Program-made: the position numbers and the translations under genes
Assembly: GCA_035079385.1 (NCBI GenBank)
Contig: JAVHKY010000005.1
Location: forward strand, 3,596,001-3,660,000
Source of the DNA: Aspidiotus rigidus
Taxonomy: Eukaryota > Arthropoda > Insecta > Hemiptera > Diaspididae
Length of the DNA stretch: 64,000 nt
Reading direction: 5' to 3'
Notes under the pieces: generated by a model
Databases searched by the model: none
Told to the model about the DNA's origin: nothing
What the model saw: the letters and a program-made list of their open reading frames with translations, nothing else
In this document: positions 1 through 10,065 of the stretch, piece after piece
Layout of the letters: each line of letters starts with the position of its first letter
Numbering within the stretch: position 1 is the stretch's first letter

Positions 1-2
1 CA

Positions 3-928
3 GATTTTGAGAGTATATTAAAAAAGCTAGCAGATAATTCTGACTGTGGTAAAAGGACAATAGAACTTCAAGAACATATCCCAAGTAATTTTGATGGTGA
101 AATTAAACAAAATATAATTGAATATAAATTGAGAGAAGAAGCTATAAATATTGCACAAAAATATCTAGATAAAATAATTCCAATGAAAGATCTGACTGAG
201 GCTCAGAAACAAGAATATGAATATGCTTTATATTTGTATGTCATATTTGTGAGGGAAATTTGAATGATATACCAGGCTATATAGAAAAAGAGAGAAAAAA
301 ATTGAAAAAATGCATTGAAATGAAAGAAGAACTTTTAAGAAAAATAAACATCAAGTGTTCTGGTGAAGACCATCAGGCAGCTCATTATAGCTATAAATAT
401 GGTGCCTTGAAGGAGAAAACTGAGAGAGAATTGATAAAGTGCAGACAAAAATTGGAAAATTATCAAAATGAGGATAACAAACGCAAGGTCCAAGATCATG
501 ATCATCCGACTGGTCTATATAGGGGGGCAGCATATAGTATCTGTAACTTAAATTATAAAGTACCAAGATTCATTCCAGTTTTCTTCCACAATTTTTCAGG
601 TTATGATAGCCATCTTTTAGCGAAAGAGTTTGGAAATGATACAGATGAAATTAGGCTTATTCCTACCACTGAAGAAAAATATATATCATTTTCAAAAATT
701 GTCAAGTACGAGGGAAGGTTATCTAGTGGTGAACCTATTTCTAGAAAAGTTGAGCTTAGATTTTTAGACTCATATAGATTTCTACCAAGTTCACTCTCTA
801 AATTATCTAAAAATCTAAAACGATGTCATTTTAAAGAATTGGGGAAATGGTTGAATACTCAAAACATGAATGAATCAAACAAAACTGATTTATTCAATCT
901 ATTGACTAGAAAAATGGCTTACCCATAG
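3..928 (+). pseudogene. Fragment of Polinton/Maverick-type family-B DNA polymerase, frameshifted
   Basis: The reading starts at the window edge with DFESIL, the Exo I motif of protein-primed (viral/organellar/Polinton) family-B DNA polymerases. That frame runs into a stop at 261-263. A second frame takes over near 239 with a CHIC zinc-type pair, then continues through YRGAA (about 517-533) and PVFFHN...GYDSH (about 575-613), all hallmarks of this polymerase group. It stops at 926-928, where related proteins would continue toward the polymerase palm, which is missing. The copy therefore has at least one frameshift, a premature stop and no catalytic palm in the window, and is a dead remnant. 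Polintons are large self-replicating eukaryotic elements. I see no integrase, capsid or terminal repeats here, so a related adinto-like virus insertion is also possible. The assignment to the polymerase family is firm; the exact lineage is inferred. Confidence 0.8.
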
Positions 929-1584
929 TATTCTTTCTTTCGTTAGTATGGATAACCGTAATTTACAGGAACGTATTACATCTTAATAGGGGTGCGGAAC
1001 ACGTTTTTGGAAGTAGGGTGTGGGCCACCTTCCGGACCTAAACCCCAAACTTTGGAAAAACCCCTTGCCGGTGAAAGGAGCCGAGGCCAAGAGTCGTGAT
1101 CGATGGGACTCCCACCGGAGACTAACGTTTTTTAGTCGGTTCAATGAGACAGAATCGTTATTTGTGGTAGTTATGCCGATTTTGTAATATCGATGAGTAT
1201 TTGTAATTGATGCAGTATTGCTCCCTAATGGTCAACATTTTGCTGTCCGTCACTTAATTACACTCATACCATTACACAACGTGAAATTCAATCAGTAATT
1301 GATCAGGGTAATGCAGAGTATCGAAAGCTAAGACCAAACCTTATTTTTGGGCACAGTCAGGACTGAGAGACCAGGTATATAACTAGTACGTGATCTTCCA
1401 GTCAAGGTACAGTTCTTGCTTGCGTGCGCCCAAGATTATAATGAAAAATGAATGAAATGATACTCGTAAATTTGAGGGCTGGAAGGAGGGTTCAGTTGAA
1501 CAATTGGTATAATCAACTCAGACGCTTTACTGTTTCGGTGCTATGATTCAATATTATTTTCGTGTCATGTCTTGTTTGTTCCAG
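929..1584. other. Non-coding stretch, no gene recognised
   Basis: No supported coding region. A GC-richer block at about 985-1130 contrasts with the AT-rich surroundings and could be the end of a repeat, but I cannot assign it. A pyrimidine-rich tract ending in CAG at 1581-1584 is the acceptor for the first recognised CNG exon. Confidence 0.4.
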
Positions 1585-1735
1585 AACTCGAAGCAATCAA
1601 AGATGGATGAAATTAAGGACAACCGTGCAATTATCTGGGGCGATATCGTCCACGATCCAAAAACCAAAACCGCAATTAAAGCGAGAGGATTCATTTTTGA
1701 AACGATTCTCTACGCGCCAGATACCGGAAACTCAG
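1585..1735 (+). CDS. CNG channel, N-terminal cytoplasmic exon
   Basis: Exon of a cyclic-nucleotide-gated cation channel. It is bounded by a TTGTTTGTTCCAG acceptor and a CAG|GTTAGT donor. In the frame that includes codon CAG 1733-1735 it reads RTTVQLSGAI, then KREDSFLKRFSTRQIPETQ, a basic, serine-rich tail of the kind found before S1 in insect CNG subunits. The exon ends in phase 0, and the next exon starts in phase 0 with ETMDTG, giving a smooth join. It begins with the last base of a split codon, so at least one more upstream exon with the start codon must exist. I rejected the other open frame here because it does not join to the next exon. RFSTRQ resembles a basophilic kinase site (inference). 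Confidence 0.78.
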
Positions 1736-2193
1736 GTTAGTCGAACAATACAACAAGAACTCGTACGACAAAAACACAATTCCATGTGCCCAGTGTCCAC
1801 ATGAGTGAAATTATAGCCCACGATATCCTTTATCGCTCAGTGAAGTGCGGAAAAATGGACGAATTTCCCAAAGAGGTGTACAGGTTAATGGAATGGCTCC
1901 CAAAATGTCTTTTTTAACGACGTTATACTGTAAATTTACAAAATCAAGTTTATCAAAGAACAGTAATACGTAAAGAGTCTGTGTTCTTATTTGAAAAACA
2001 AAGTATCCGCTTATATTTCTCAAACCTATACTTAGGTACCTACGATATTTTGTTCCTGATAATTTCTTGTACGACAGTGAAACGAGTCTCGTTCAACCTC
2101 CTTCAAGTTTGTCCCGAAACGTACCATCAACCTTATGAACAAAATGAGCTTTTTTTTATTGTATTTACCTCTGATGTTACGTTTTTCCTCAAG
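1736..2193 (+). other. CNG intron (458 bp)
   Basis: GT at 1736-1737 and AG at 2192-2193 after the pyrimidine tract TTTTTCCTCAAG. Nothing else recognised inside. Confidence 0.7.
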
Positions 2194-2670
2194 GAAACTA
2201 TGGATACAGGTGATGATGGTGACGATGGTTCGAGTTCACAAGGTGAGCCCGAAACGCTTAGAAGACTGAGACGACGAAAACGAAGACAACGTAAAAAACA
2301 ACCGACTACAGTTGTTAATCCAGATGAAAATTTCTATTATTATTGGTTGCTGTTGGTTAGCATTTGTGTGTTGTACAATTTGTGGACGCTGATCGTTCGT
2401 CAGAGTTTTCCGGAATTCCAAGATATGGGCACGACGTTCTGGTTTTGTTGCGATAGTATCACCGATCTTGTATTCATTCTCGACATCGTCGTTCAGTTTC
2501 GAACCGGATATCTTGAGCAGGGATTGATGGTGTACGACTCGAAGAAATTGGCCAAACACTACGTCAAATCGAGACCTTTCGTTCTTGATCTGGTGGCTAT
2601 GATTCCTCTACAGTTACTGCAGTTCAAGATTGGCACAAATCCCATCCTTAGATTTCCACGATTTATGAAG
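2194..2670 (+). CDS. CNG channel exon: S1 to S4
   Basis: A 159-codon, phase 0-0 exon of a CNG channel of the plasma membrane, which passes Na+ and Ca2+ when cGMP or cAMP binds. It starts with an acidic/serine segment (DDGDDGSSSQ) and a strongly basic run (RRLRRRKRRQRKK). S1 follows (YYYWLLLVSICVLYNLW), then S2 (CCDSITDLVFILDIVVQF), S3 (RPFVLDLVAMIPLQLL) and the start of S4 (NPILRFPRFMK). The sequence before the acceptor is open but does not resemble the family. The exon ends at 2670 before GTGAAT; the donor is not ideal, but the join to VYRVYDYYYMVESRTV in the next exon restores the family sequence. Reading on past 2670 gives non-homologous protein to a stop at 2859, which is intron. Confidence 0.93.
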
Positions 2671-3481
2671 GTGAATATTTTCAAAGAATTAACCCGTAAC
2701 CGTTTATTTTTTGGAGATAGGATTTCGAATGCTAGGGGATCTAAATTACCAGAATATTCGCCCAATAGTTCACAAATCATAGAGAATCAGAATAATAAAT
2801 ACTTGGGAAAAATAGGACTGAAAGAGGATGAGAGGGAGAGAGAGGGAATAGATAAATAAAGAGACGGTATTGTTCAGAGTACATATAACAAGCATAATGT
2901 GGGAGAGGTTGGGGAAGAGGCCTTTCACCCGAAATAGTTGTATTTCAAAAATAAATTACGGCTGTTGAATTTAGCTTACGCACTGTAAACTGGATTACTT
3001 TTTTGAAAAATCTGGTAATTGATTCTTCATTAATGTATGACTGTTGAACTCTCTATAGGTCACCTCACAAATTACTTTTCAGCTTGAAAAGATACTCCGC
3101 GGTCTTTACATAATTTTAGTTTTTGTCACCACCTAGTTCATCTAGAATAATTACGGGTCTTTTTCCTTAAAAGTATAAATAATAGCTCAGTCCGTTTTTC
3201 GTAAGAAATAAAAAACCAAGTTCTACGCGTTAATTATGATATAGTTAGACTAATTTGAAAAACATATATTTCGTAAAATACTTTTCTCACATCAATAACA
3301 AAAGAGATACCGCTTTAAAGTATAAAGAGGGGAGCACTAAAATTCTACTCAACTAGAGAATGAAAGAAGAAAGCAGAGACTTCATTTTCAGTCGAAAACT
3401 GAAAGCTCACCTTTATTGTCAACTGTTCTATAAATTGAGTTTTCCTTTCAGCTGCTAATGAATCACATTTTTCTCTCGCAG
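2671..3481 (+). other. CNG intron (811 bp)
   Basis: AT-rich intron between the S1-S4 and S4-pore exons. It ends with the acceptor TTTCTCTCGCAG at 3481. No other feature seen. Confidence 0.75.
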
Positions 3482-3768
3482 GTTTATCGTGTTTACGATT
3501 ACTATTATATGGTGGAATCGCGAACTGTGTATCCGAACTTATGGCGAGTCGTGAATTTAATACATATCCTACTTATTTTGGCACACTGGTTTGGTTGTTT
3601 TTACTACCTGCTTTCACAGGCAGAAGGCTTCAAAGGAGATTGGGTTTATCCGTATCGGCCCACGACCGAATACGCGACGTTGACCCGGAAATATCTCGGA
3701 TCGTTGTACTGGTCAACGCTTACTCTAACAACAATTGGGGACTTGCCAACACCAGAAACTAATGCTGA
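3482..3768 (+). CDS. CNG channel exon: S4-S5 linker, S5, pore
   Basis: Exon of 287 nt. It encodes the end of S4 (VYRVYDYYYMVESRTV), S5 (NLIHILLILAHWFGCFYYLL), the turret (AEGFKGDWVYPYRP) and the pore helix and selectivity filter (SLYWSTLTLTTIGDLP). The filter carries Asp where vertebrate CNGA subunits have Glu (TIGE) and CNGB subunits have Gly (TIGG). The acidic residue is the main Ca2+/Na+ binding site in the family. The exon ends with GA of a split codon before GAG|TAAG, read as GA|GTAAGTATT, a strong donor. The phase-2 end fits the next coding exon more than 53 kb downstream, which begins A|TTT. This is an insect CNGA/Cngl-type subunit; I do not assign the orthologue. Confidence 0.95.
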
Positions 3769-4925
3769 GTAAGTATTCAGACTATAACTAAAAAATATAT
3801 GTATATATATACACACCTGTATGCGCATAATGTGAGTAAAACTTGCGACGATGAGAAGGTTTATGCGATTATAATTTTCATCTCTCGCATGACGTATCTT
3901 AGGTATGAGAGTTATTTTGCCTCAACAATTATATTATCCTAAAAGGTGATTCGCGTTCGATACGAGGAATGAAGCATTTGACAGAATTTGATTTTTAAAA
4001 TGTAACTTGGTGAATGACTTTTTGTAGACGAGAAAATACTTAGTGCGAAGAGAAGAGAGAGGGGAATGATATGTACAAACACACGAACACATTTTTCACT
4101 CACGGATACAAAAGTGAATTTCCATCAAATTTTGAATAATAATTTTGAACGGATAAATTTTTTTCTAGAAAGGGGAACAGACAATAATTCGACCTACTTT
4201 CTTTCAAAAAACTCTTGGCTGTAATAGTAGCCTACAAAGTTTATCTAGATTGATTACCTTTTTCCACTTAAAAGTAAATAGACGAATGGTATCTTTAATT
4301 TAGTTCATTGCACAACTTCATTTTTATTGGAAAACGATATCTCCTCAATTTAAAAATTTGATCCAATTCGCAACGCATGTGGTACGCAGTAGGTCTAAGT
4401 AATATAAACCATCAAGAACCGCTCTAATGTGAAGAAGGAAGCGAAGATAGAAAGGAGTAATAAACCGACCGCTTCTGAGCTATTTACCATTTCAATAATA
4501 TGATATTTATACTCGTACAGGTATTTTGACATGCTCATCAACTTACGCAGTGTTGTCACGTGTTCGTACTCATTAAAAATACGTTGTTCAGAAAACTCCA
4601 TCCTTTTTCAGTCTATGGTGTGACTACAATAGAGGTGAAAACGTTCTTAGGCATAACTGATAAGGATTTTGAATATTATTTCCACTTCCACTATTTTCTA
4701 ATTCTATCAGTCTAATAAAACCAGTAGTATGAACCAACCGGTAGACCGGTGGTCCCACGGCATATTATAGAAGTATGGACACGATATAAAAAATCGTGTC
4801 TCTCAAAATGTGGTCGTTAATGCAAAATTCTTCTTGGGTTGCAACAATCTTGAAATGGTTCAGCGTATTTTTCCACACCCCGCTAGTGACACTAAATTGC
4901 CGTAGGTATTCTAGTATTGCTGAAT
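3769..4925. other. Unique intron sequence
   Basis: AT-rich, with a short TATATATACACAC-type simple repeat near 3795-3815. No gene or mobile element recognised. Confidence 0.4.
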
Positions 4926-5202
4926 TTTAACAGGGAACCTGTTTAATGAAGGGTTATTTCGAAAAATCCGTCGTGCGCCGCGTGGCGTCCGGCGAAAACT
5001 GACCTATTCTATAATAAAAAACGACGGCTTCCTTAACGAAGTTAAACGAGGAACGCAGGGAACCTGTTTTATGAGTCAAATAGGATTTGGTATTGAAAAT
5101 TCAAGGAAGCCTAGACCTAGATAAAGCTAGTATAAAGAAGGCCTAGACGTAACTAGCATAATGTAGATTTAAAGTCCAAGTTTTTCTCAAATCTCAAGCT
5201 AT

Positions 5203-5491
5203 TTATGATAGGAGGGAGACTTGGGAAAATTTGTCCCCTATCATATATAGCTCGAGAGTCAAAAGTTTTCCAAGTCCCTCTCCTATCATATATGGCGCGA
5301 GAGTCGAATTTTTTCTAAGTCCCTCTCCTATCACATATGGCCCGAGAGTCGAAATTTTTCTAAGTCCCCCTTCTATCATATATAGCTCGAGAGTCGAAAT
5401 TTTTCCAAGTCCCCCTCCTATCATCTATAGCTTGAGAGTCGAAATTTTTTCTAAGTCCCTCTCCTATCATATATGGCACGAGAGTCGAAAT
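5203..5491. repeat. 45-bp tandem array, first block
   Basis: About six units with the core CTATCATATATAGCTCGAGA, then GTCGAAATTTTT and CTAAGTCCCCCTC. The first partial unit (5203-5230) is inverted relative to the rest. A 45-bp period is 15 codons, so every frame without a stop stays open. The predicted peptides that repeat IIYSSRVEIF are artefacts of this. Confidence 0.9.
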
Positions 5492-5756
5492 TTCAACAGG
5501 GAACCTGTTTTATGGGGAGCTATTTGAGAAATCTGGCGTGCGCCGTGCGCCGTCCGTCGTCCAGCGAAAAACTTAGAAAAAAAACGACGGCTTCTTTAAC
5601 GAAGTTAAACGAGGAACGCAGGGAACCTGTTTTATGAGTCAAATGGGATTTGGTATTGAAAATTCAAGGAAGCCTAGACCTGGATAAAGCAGTATAAAGA
5701 AGGCCTAGACCTACTGTAAGCCTAGTATAATATAGTTTGAGGTCTAAATTTTTCTC

Positions 5757-6728
5757 GAATCATATATAGCTCGAGAGTCAACATTTTTCTAAGTCCCCCT
5801 CCTATCATATATAGGTCGAGAGTCGAAATTTTTCTAAGTCCCTCTCCTATCACATATGGCGGGAGAGTCGAATTTTTTCCAAGTCCCCCCTTCTATCATC
5901 TATAGCTCGAGAGTCGAAATTTTTCTAAGTCCCCCTCCTATCATATATAGCTCGAGAGTCGAAATTTTTCTAAGTCCCCCTCCTATCATCTATAGCTCGA
6001 CAGTCGAATTTTTTCTAAGTCCCCCTCCTATCATCTATAGCTCGACAGTCGAATTTTTTCCAAGTCCCCCTCCTATCATCTATAGCTCGACAGTTGAATT
6101 TTTTCCAAGTCCCTCTCCTATCATATATGGCTCGAGGGTCGAAATTTTTCTAAGTCCCCCTCCTATCATATATAGCTCGAGAGTCGAAATTTTTCCAAGT
6201 CCCCCTTCTATCATATATAGCTCGAGAGTCGAAATTTTTCTAAGTCCCCCTCCTATCATATATAGCTCGAGAGTCGAAATTTTTCCAAGTTCCCCTTCTA
6301 TCATATATAGCTCGAGAGTCGAAATTTTTGCAATTCCTCCTTCTATCATATATAGCTCGAGAGTCGAAATTTTTCCAAGTCCCCCTTCTATCATCTATAG
6401 CTCGAGAGTCGACATTTTTTCTAAGTCCCCCCCTCCTATCATATATAGCTCGACAGTCGTCATTTTCCCCCCCTTCTATCATATATAGCTCGAGAGTCGA
6501 AATTTTTCCAAGTCCCCCTCCTATCATCTATAGCTCGACAGTCGAAATTTTTTCCAAGTCCCTCCCCTATCATGGCTCGAAGGTCGAAATTTTTCCAAGT
6601 CCCCCTCCTATCATCTATAGGTCGACAGTCGAATTTTTTCCAAGTCCCTCTCCTATCATATATGGCTCGAGGGTCGAAATTTTTCCAAGTCCCTCTCCTA
6701 TCATATATGGCTGGAGAGTCGAAATTTT
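5757..6728. repeat. 45-bp tandem array, main block (about 21 units)
   Basis: The same unit repeated about 21 times. Successive GAGTCGAAAT positions are 45 bp apart (for example 5911 and 5956). Variation includes TATATAGC versus CTATAGC and CGAGAG versus CGACAG, and C-run length changes near 6425-6475 break the phase. The array ends where module A begins at 6728. Confidence 0.92.
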
Positions 6729-6962
6729 AACAGGGAACCTGTTTTATGGGGGGCTATTGGAGAAATCTGCCGTCCGCCGTCCGCCGTCCGCCGTGCGCCG
6801 TCCAGCGAAAAACTTAGAAAAATTTCGACTCTCGAGCCATATATGATAGGAGGGGGACTTAGAAAAATTTCGACTCTCGAGCCATATGATAATACCAAAT
6901 CTCATTCGAAACATAAAACAGGTTCCCTGCGTTCCTCGTTTAACTTCGTTAAGGAAGCCGTC

Positions 6963-7199
6963 ATTTTTCTAAGTCCCCCTCCTATCATATATAGCTCGAG
7001 AGTCGAAATTTTTCTAAGTCCCCCTCCTATCATATATAGCTCGAGAGTCGAAATTTTTCCAAGTCCCCCTCCTATCATATATAGCTCGAGAGTCGAATTT
7101 TTTCTAAGTCCCTCTCCTATCACATATGGCGCGAGAGTCGAAATTTTTCTAAGTCCCTCTCCTATCATATATATGGCTCGAGAGTCGAAATTTTTCCAA
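6963..7199. repeat. 45-bp tandem array, third block
   Basis: Five to six units between an inverted module B and an inverted module A. Two units in opposite orientation lie just upstream (about 6806-6885), so orientation switches within a few hundred bases. Confidence 0.88.
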
Positions 7200-7321
7200 G
7201 TTTTTCGCTGGACGGCGCACGGCGCACGCCAGATTTCTCAAATAGCCCCCCATAAAACAGGTTCCCTGTTAAAAAACTAAACAATAAGAAGGCAAATGGG
7301 TCGGACGGAATATCTAATAAA

Positions 7322-8275
7322 ATGATAAAAATTATTAATAAAAATTGTCCAATAATTTTAATAACTATTTTTCAGAAACTTTTTCAAATGAAATATTTTC
7401 CTGATATTTGGAAGCTCGGGAAAATAAAACTCATAAATAAACTTGATAAGGACCCTTCTAAAATCAATTCCTACAGACCAATCACTCTTTTATCATCCTT
7501 AGGTAAAGTATATGAAAAAATTATAAGACACCTTTTGAATCAGGAAATTAGAAAAAATAACATCTTACATACACAACAATACGGCTTTAGGGAAGGAAGG
7601 TCGACAGACACGGCGCTTACTGAACTAATGAAAACACTTGAACAATATAAAAAAACTCACAAACATATAATTTTACTAAGCTTTGATGTCACGGGAGCGT
7701 TTGACCGAGTCATCTGGTCTAGCTTGGCCGAAATAATGGATAAAAATAACGTAAGTAGACATATAATACAGATAATACAAAGCTACCTGGGAAATAGGAA
7801 AATAGGATTCTTTGATAAGGACAATAATTTGAAGCTAGAATATGAACTAAGTATGGGCGTACCACAGGGGTCAGCGTTGTCCCCAACTCTTTTTAACATT
7901 GCAATGACTGAAATACACAAGACAGCAAAGGAAACAAACAAATTCAAGCTTTTAAGCTACGCTAACGATCTGCTAATGATTATTGGAATAGATAAACAGA
8001 ATGACTATCAAACTATTGAAAGAAAGATAGAACAAACAAACCAGAAATTAAAATATCTTGGCTTAACGTTAAATCCAAAGAAAACACAAATGATATTCAT
8101 ATCGAGAAGACACAAGAAACTAGATTTTCAAAAAAGTATGGAGGACAAAATAAAAATGGGACTAGAGAAAATTAAATTTCAATCAGAAATTAAATACTTG
8201 AGAATAATTTTAGATCCAAACCTAAACTTTAAAAAGCACACAGAATATATTAAAAATAAATTTAAAAAACACTAG
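7322..8275 (+). pseudogene. LINE reverse transcriptase domain
   Basis: The longest open piece of the element (317 residues from the first Met; homology extends upstream to about 7268). Motifs in order: SYRPITLLSSLGKVYEKII, FDVTGAFDRV (motif A Asp), GVPQGSALSPTLFN (motif B) and YANDLL where the family has YADD (motif C). The first catalytic Asp of motif C is thus Asn, so the enzyme would be dead even without the downstream frameshifts. The thumb region follows, to a stop at 8273-8275. Role: target-primed reverse transcription of the element RNA in the nucleus. Confidence 0.88.
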
Positions 8276-8513
8276 GTACAATAAAATTTGGGCATTATAT
8301 GGTAACACTTATGGGATGGACACAAAAAAAAAGAGAAATAATTTATAATGCTCTCTTTTGGTCGATAATTGAATATACGGATCTCTAGCCTACTTTGGAA
8401 AATTAAGAAAAACAGAAATCAAAAAATTAAAATCCCTTCAAAGAACAACATTAATCGGAATAATATCGGCCTATAGAACAGTATCACATACTGCCTCTCA
8501 TGTAGTAGCGGGA

Positions 8514-8960
8514 GTGACACCACTTGATCTACAATTAAGTCAAACGAACAAGATAAAAAGGATCAAAATTAGGCATAAAGAAGGTAAAATAACAAAAACA
8601 GAAATGGTAGATAACGTCAAGAAAACTAAATTAGATACAATAAAAACCTGGCAGGATCTATACGATAAGGAAGAAACGGGAAGGAGAACCGCAAAATTGA
8701 TACCGAACATTGAACTGAGACTCAAAAACAAAAAATTAAAAACCAATTACTTTTTAACGCAATACTTGACAGGGCACGGTAACTTTGCAACTTATTAAAA
8801 AAAATTTAAGATAATAAAAGACAGTAAATGTAGGGAATGTTTGAATTTTGAAGATGATCCAGATCATACCTTCCTAAAATGTAGTAACTTTGAACACATA
8901 AGAAAGGAGATCAATATCACAGCTGAAGAGTTGGGTAAATGCCTACAAGATGAACAAATT
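8514..8960 (+). pseudogene. C-terminal part of the same LINE ORF2
   Basis: A frame from about 8514 to 8798 reads WQDLYDKEETGRRTAKLIP and ends with LTQYLTGHGNF, the conserved tail of R1-type ORF2. After a stop, the Cys-His segment CRECLNFEDDPDHTFLKC follows near 8830. The two pieces and the RT lie in different frames, so the gene is broken. Confidence 0.75.
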
Positions 8961-9110
8961 CATGGTAAAGTCACATATATATAAAACAAATACTCAAAAC
9001 AAAAAAAGAAATTACAGAGAAATAATAATAACTTCAATAAAAATAAAAATAACATACAAATGCTATACTAACAATTAATAAGTAAACAAATGAATAATAA
9101 TTTAAAAAAA

Positions 9111-9360
9111 AACAGAAATATACCTTTTCTCCATGATAAAATATTGCTTTGTATTTTAGTCTAGTCTAGATACAGAACATAGTATGTTACGAGCTCGTCT
9201 TGAGGGGGGTGAGGAAAAACCAGTGGTAAAACTCACCCAATCCTCATGACTAAAATTTGTAAATAAAAAAAAAAATAGTAAAATAAAATTTAAAAAAAAC
9301 TTGAAAAAAAAAAGAAGAAATTTGAACTTAAAAAAATTTTTACATCTGAGCCATAATATA
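9111..9360. other. A-rich and T-rich intron sequence
   Basis: Low-complexity A-rich DNA, probably decayed LINE tail and flank. A minus-strand frame here is Lys/Phe-rich and not gene-like. Confidence 0.4.
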
Positions 9361-9362
9361 TA

Positions 9363-9783
9363 CCGTACTTTCCCGAATATAACAGGCACCTTTTTTTTTT
9401 TCATTTGTAAAGATAGAAAATCTGAGGCTATGTATGAGTAATAACAAGCTTTTATACGAAAGTTACAAAGAATTCAGAAAATTTGGAAGAAATACGAAAC
9501 GATTTTTAAAAAGTCCGGAAAAAATCTTGGAAAATCTTGAAAAATCCAGTAAAAGTTGAAAAAATCTAGAAAAAATGTTGAAAAATAGTGGAAAATTTGG
9601 TAAAATCCTAGTAGAAGTCTGAAAGGTTCGAGGGAAAATCCAGAAAATTTGGAAAATTATTGAAATTGACTGTTTTTAACCTGCGTGTGATATTCGCAAT
9701 AGAAAAAAAAAAATTCAAAATCGAGTCTTCAAATTTCTACTGCATGTTGTATTCGGGGGCGTGCTATACTCGGAAAAATACGG
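9363..9783. mobile_element. TA-flanked MITE (Tc1/mariner or pogo type)
   Basis: Terminal inverted repeats about 25 bp long: TACCGTACTTTCCCGAATAT at the left (from 9361), and at the right the complement of TACCGTATTTTTCCGAGTAT (to 9785). Both ends are flanked by TA, the duplication made by the Tc1/mariner/pogo superfamily. There is no transposase. The interior is A-rich with a loose GGAAAATCTTGAAAAATCC repeat. Confidence 0.78.
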
Positions 9784-9785
9784 TA

Positions 9786-10065
9786 ACTGGGGGACTTCAA
9801 AGAATTTCAACTTTCTAGCCGTAGTATATGATGGAAGGGGAACTAGGAGAATTTCAACTCTGGAGTTATAATATATGATACGAAAGGGACTTGATAAAAT
9901 TTTTGCTTTCAGAATATATACGCGAGTGGTATGAGGGCATCAGAAAAACTTGAGACTCTTCAAGATTTCAAGATTTGAATTTGAATTCTCAATGCCAAAA
10001 CCATCCGACCTGTACAACAGGTTCCCTGCGTTCGCCGGCCAACTGTGTTAAAGAATCTGTCTTTT
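9786..10065. repeat. Decayed copy of the 45-bp/module family
   Basis: Divergent unit-like sequence (GGGGGACTTCAAAGAATTTC, GGGAACTAGGAGAATTTC), ending in ACAACAGGTTCCCTGCG at about 10012-10030, the characteristic palindrome-bearing end. The match is much poorer than in the other clusters, so it is likely older. Confidence 0.6.

Larger units (their letters stand above)
4926..7271. repeat. Composite block of the palindrome/45-bp modular repeat family (cluster 1)
   Basis: A mosaic built from three parts. Module A starts with AACAGGGAACCTGTT, followed by TTATGGGG and a GC-rich CCGTCCGCCGT-like stretch and CAGCGAAAAACTT. Module B starts ACGACGGCTTCCTTAACG, carries CGCAGGGAACCTGTTTTATG and a TTCAAGGAAGCCTAGACC segment. 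The third part is a 45-bp tandem unit. The parts recur in both orientations: A/B near 4930-5200, 5488-5770, 6727-6830, and inverted near 6895-6965 and 7200-7271. The 15-nt end AACAGG-GAA-CCTGTT is itself a 6-bp-arm palindrome. No coding capacity belongs to the family here. It looks like a non-autonomous element family that has amplified and recombined. Confidence 0.85.
7268..9110 (+). mobile_element. 5'-truncated non-LTR retrotransposon, R1/TRAS-like
   Basis: Coding similarity begins directly after the end of repeat module A (7271) with KKANGSDGI, the start of the LINE RT domain. The endonuclease and 5' part are missing. After the RT come scattered frames containing TGHGNF (about 8771-8788) and a C-terminal Cys-His segment CRECLNFEDDPDHTFLKC (about 8830-8883), both typical of R1-group LINEs. 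The 3' end is A-rich (about 9000-9110) without a clean poly-A tail. Stops and frameshifts after 8275 show it is inactive. Confidence 0.85.

Noticed and set aside
985..1130. GC-richer block as a possible tRNA or SINE head
   Set aside because: No cloverleaf or A/B-box pair could be recognised.
1543..1740. Open frame ending APDTGNSG at the first CNG exon
   Set aside because: The other frame (LKRFSTRQIPETQ) joins in phase with the next exon and resembles CNG N-termini.
2671..2859. Continuation of the S1-S4 frame to a stop at 2859
   Set aside because: Loses family similarity exactly at 2670; the S4 sequence resumes at 3482.
5757..6728. CRISPR-like appearance (regular direct repeats)
   Set aside because: The units are contiguous with no unique spacers, and the DNA is eukaryotic.
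5231..7280. Several long open frames (98 to 210 codons) of IIYSSRVEIF-type repeats on both strands
   Set aside because: Translation of a 45-bp tandem repeat with no stop in the unit; no start context, domain or non-repeat sequence.
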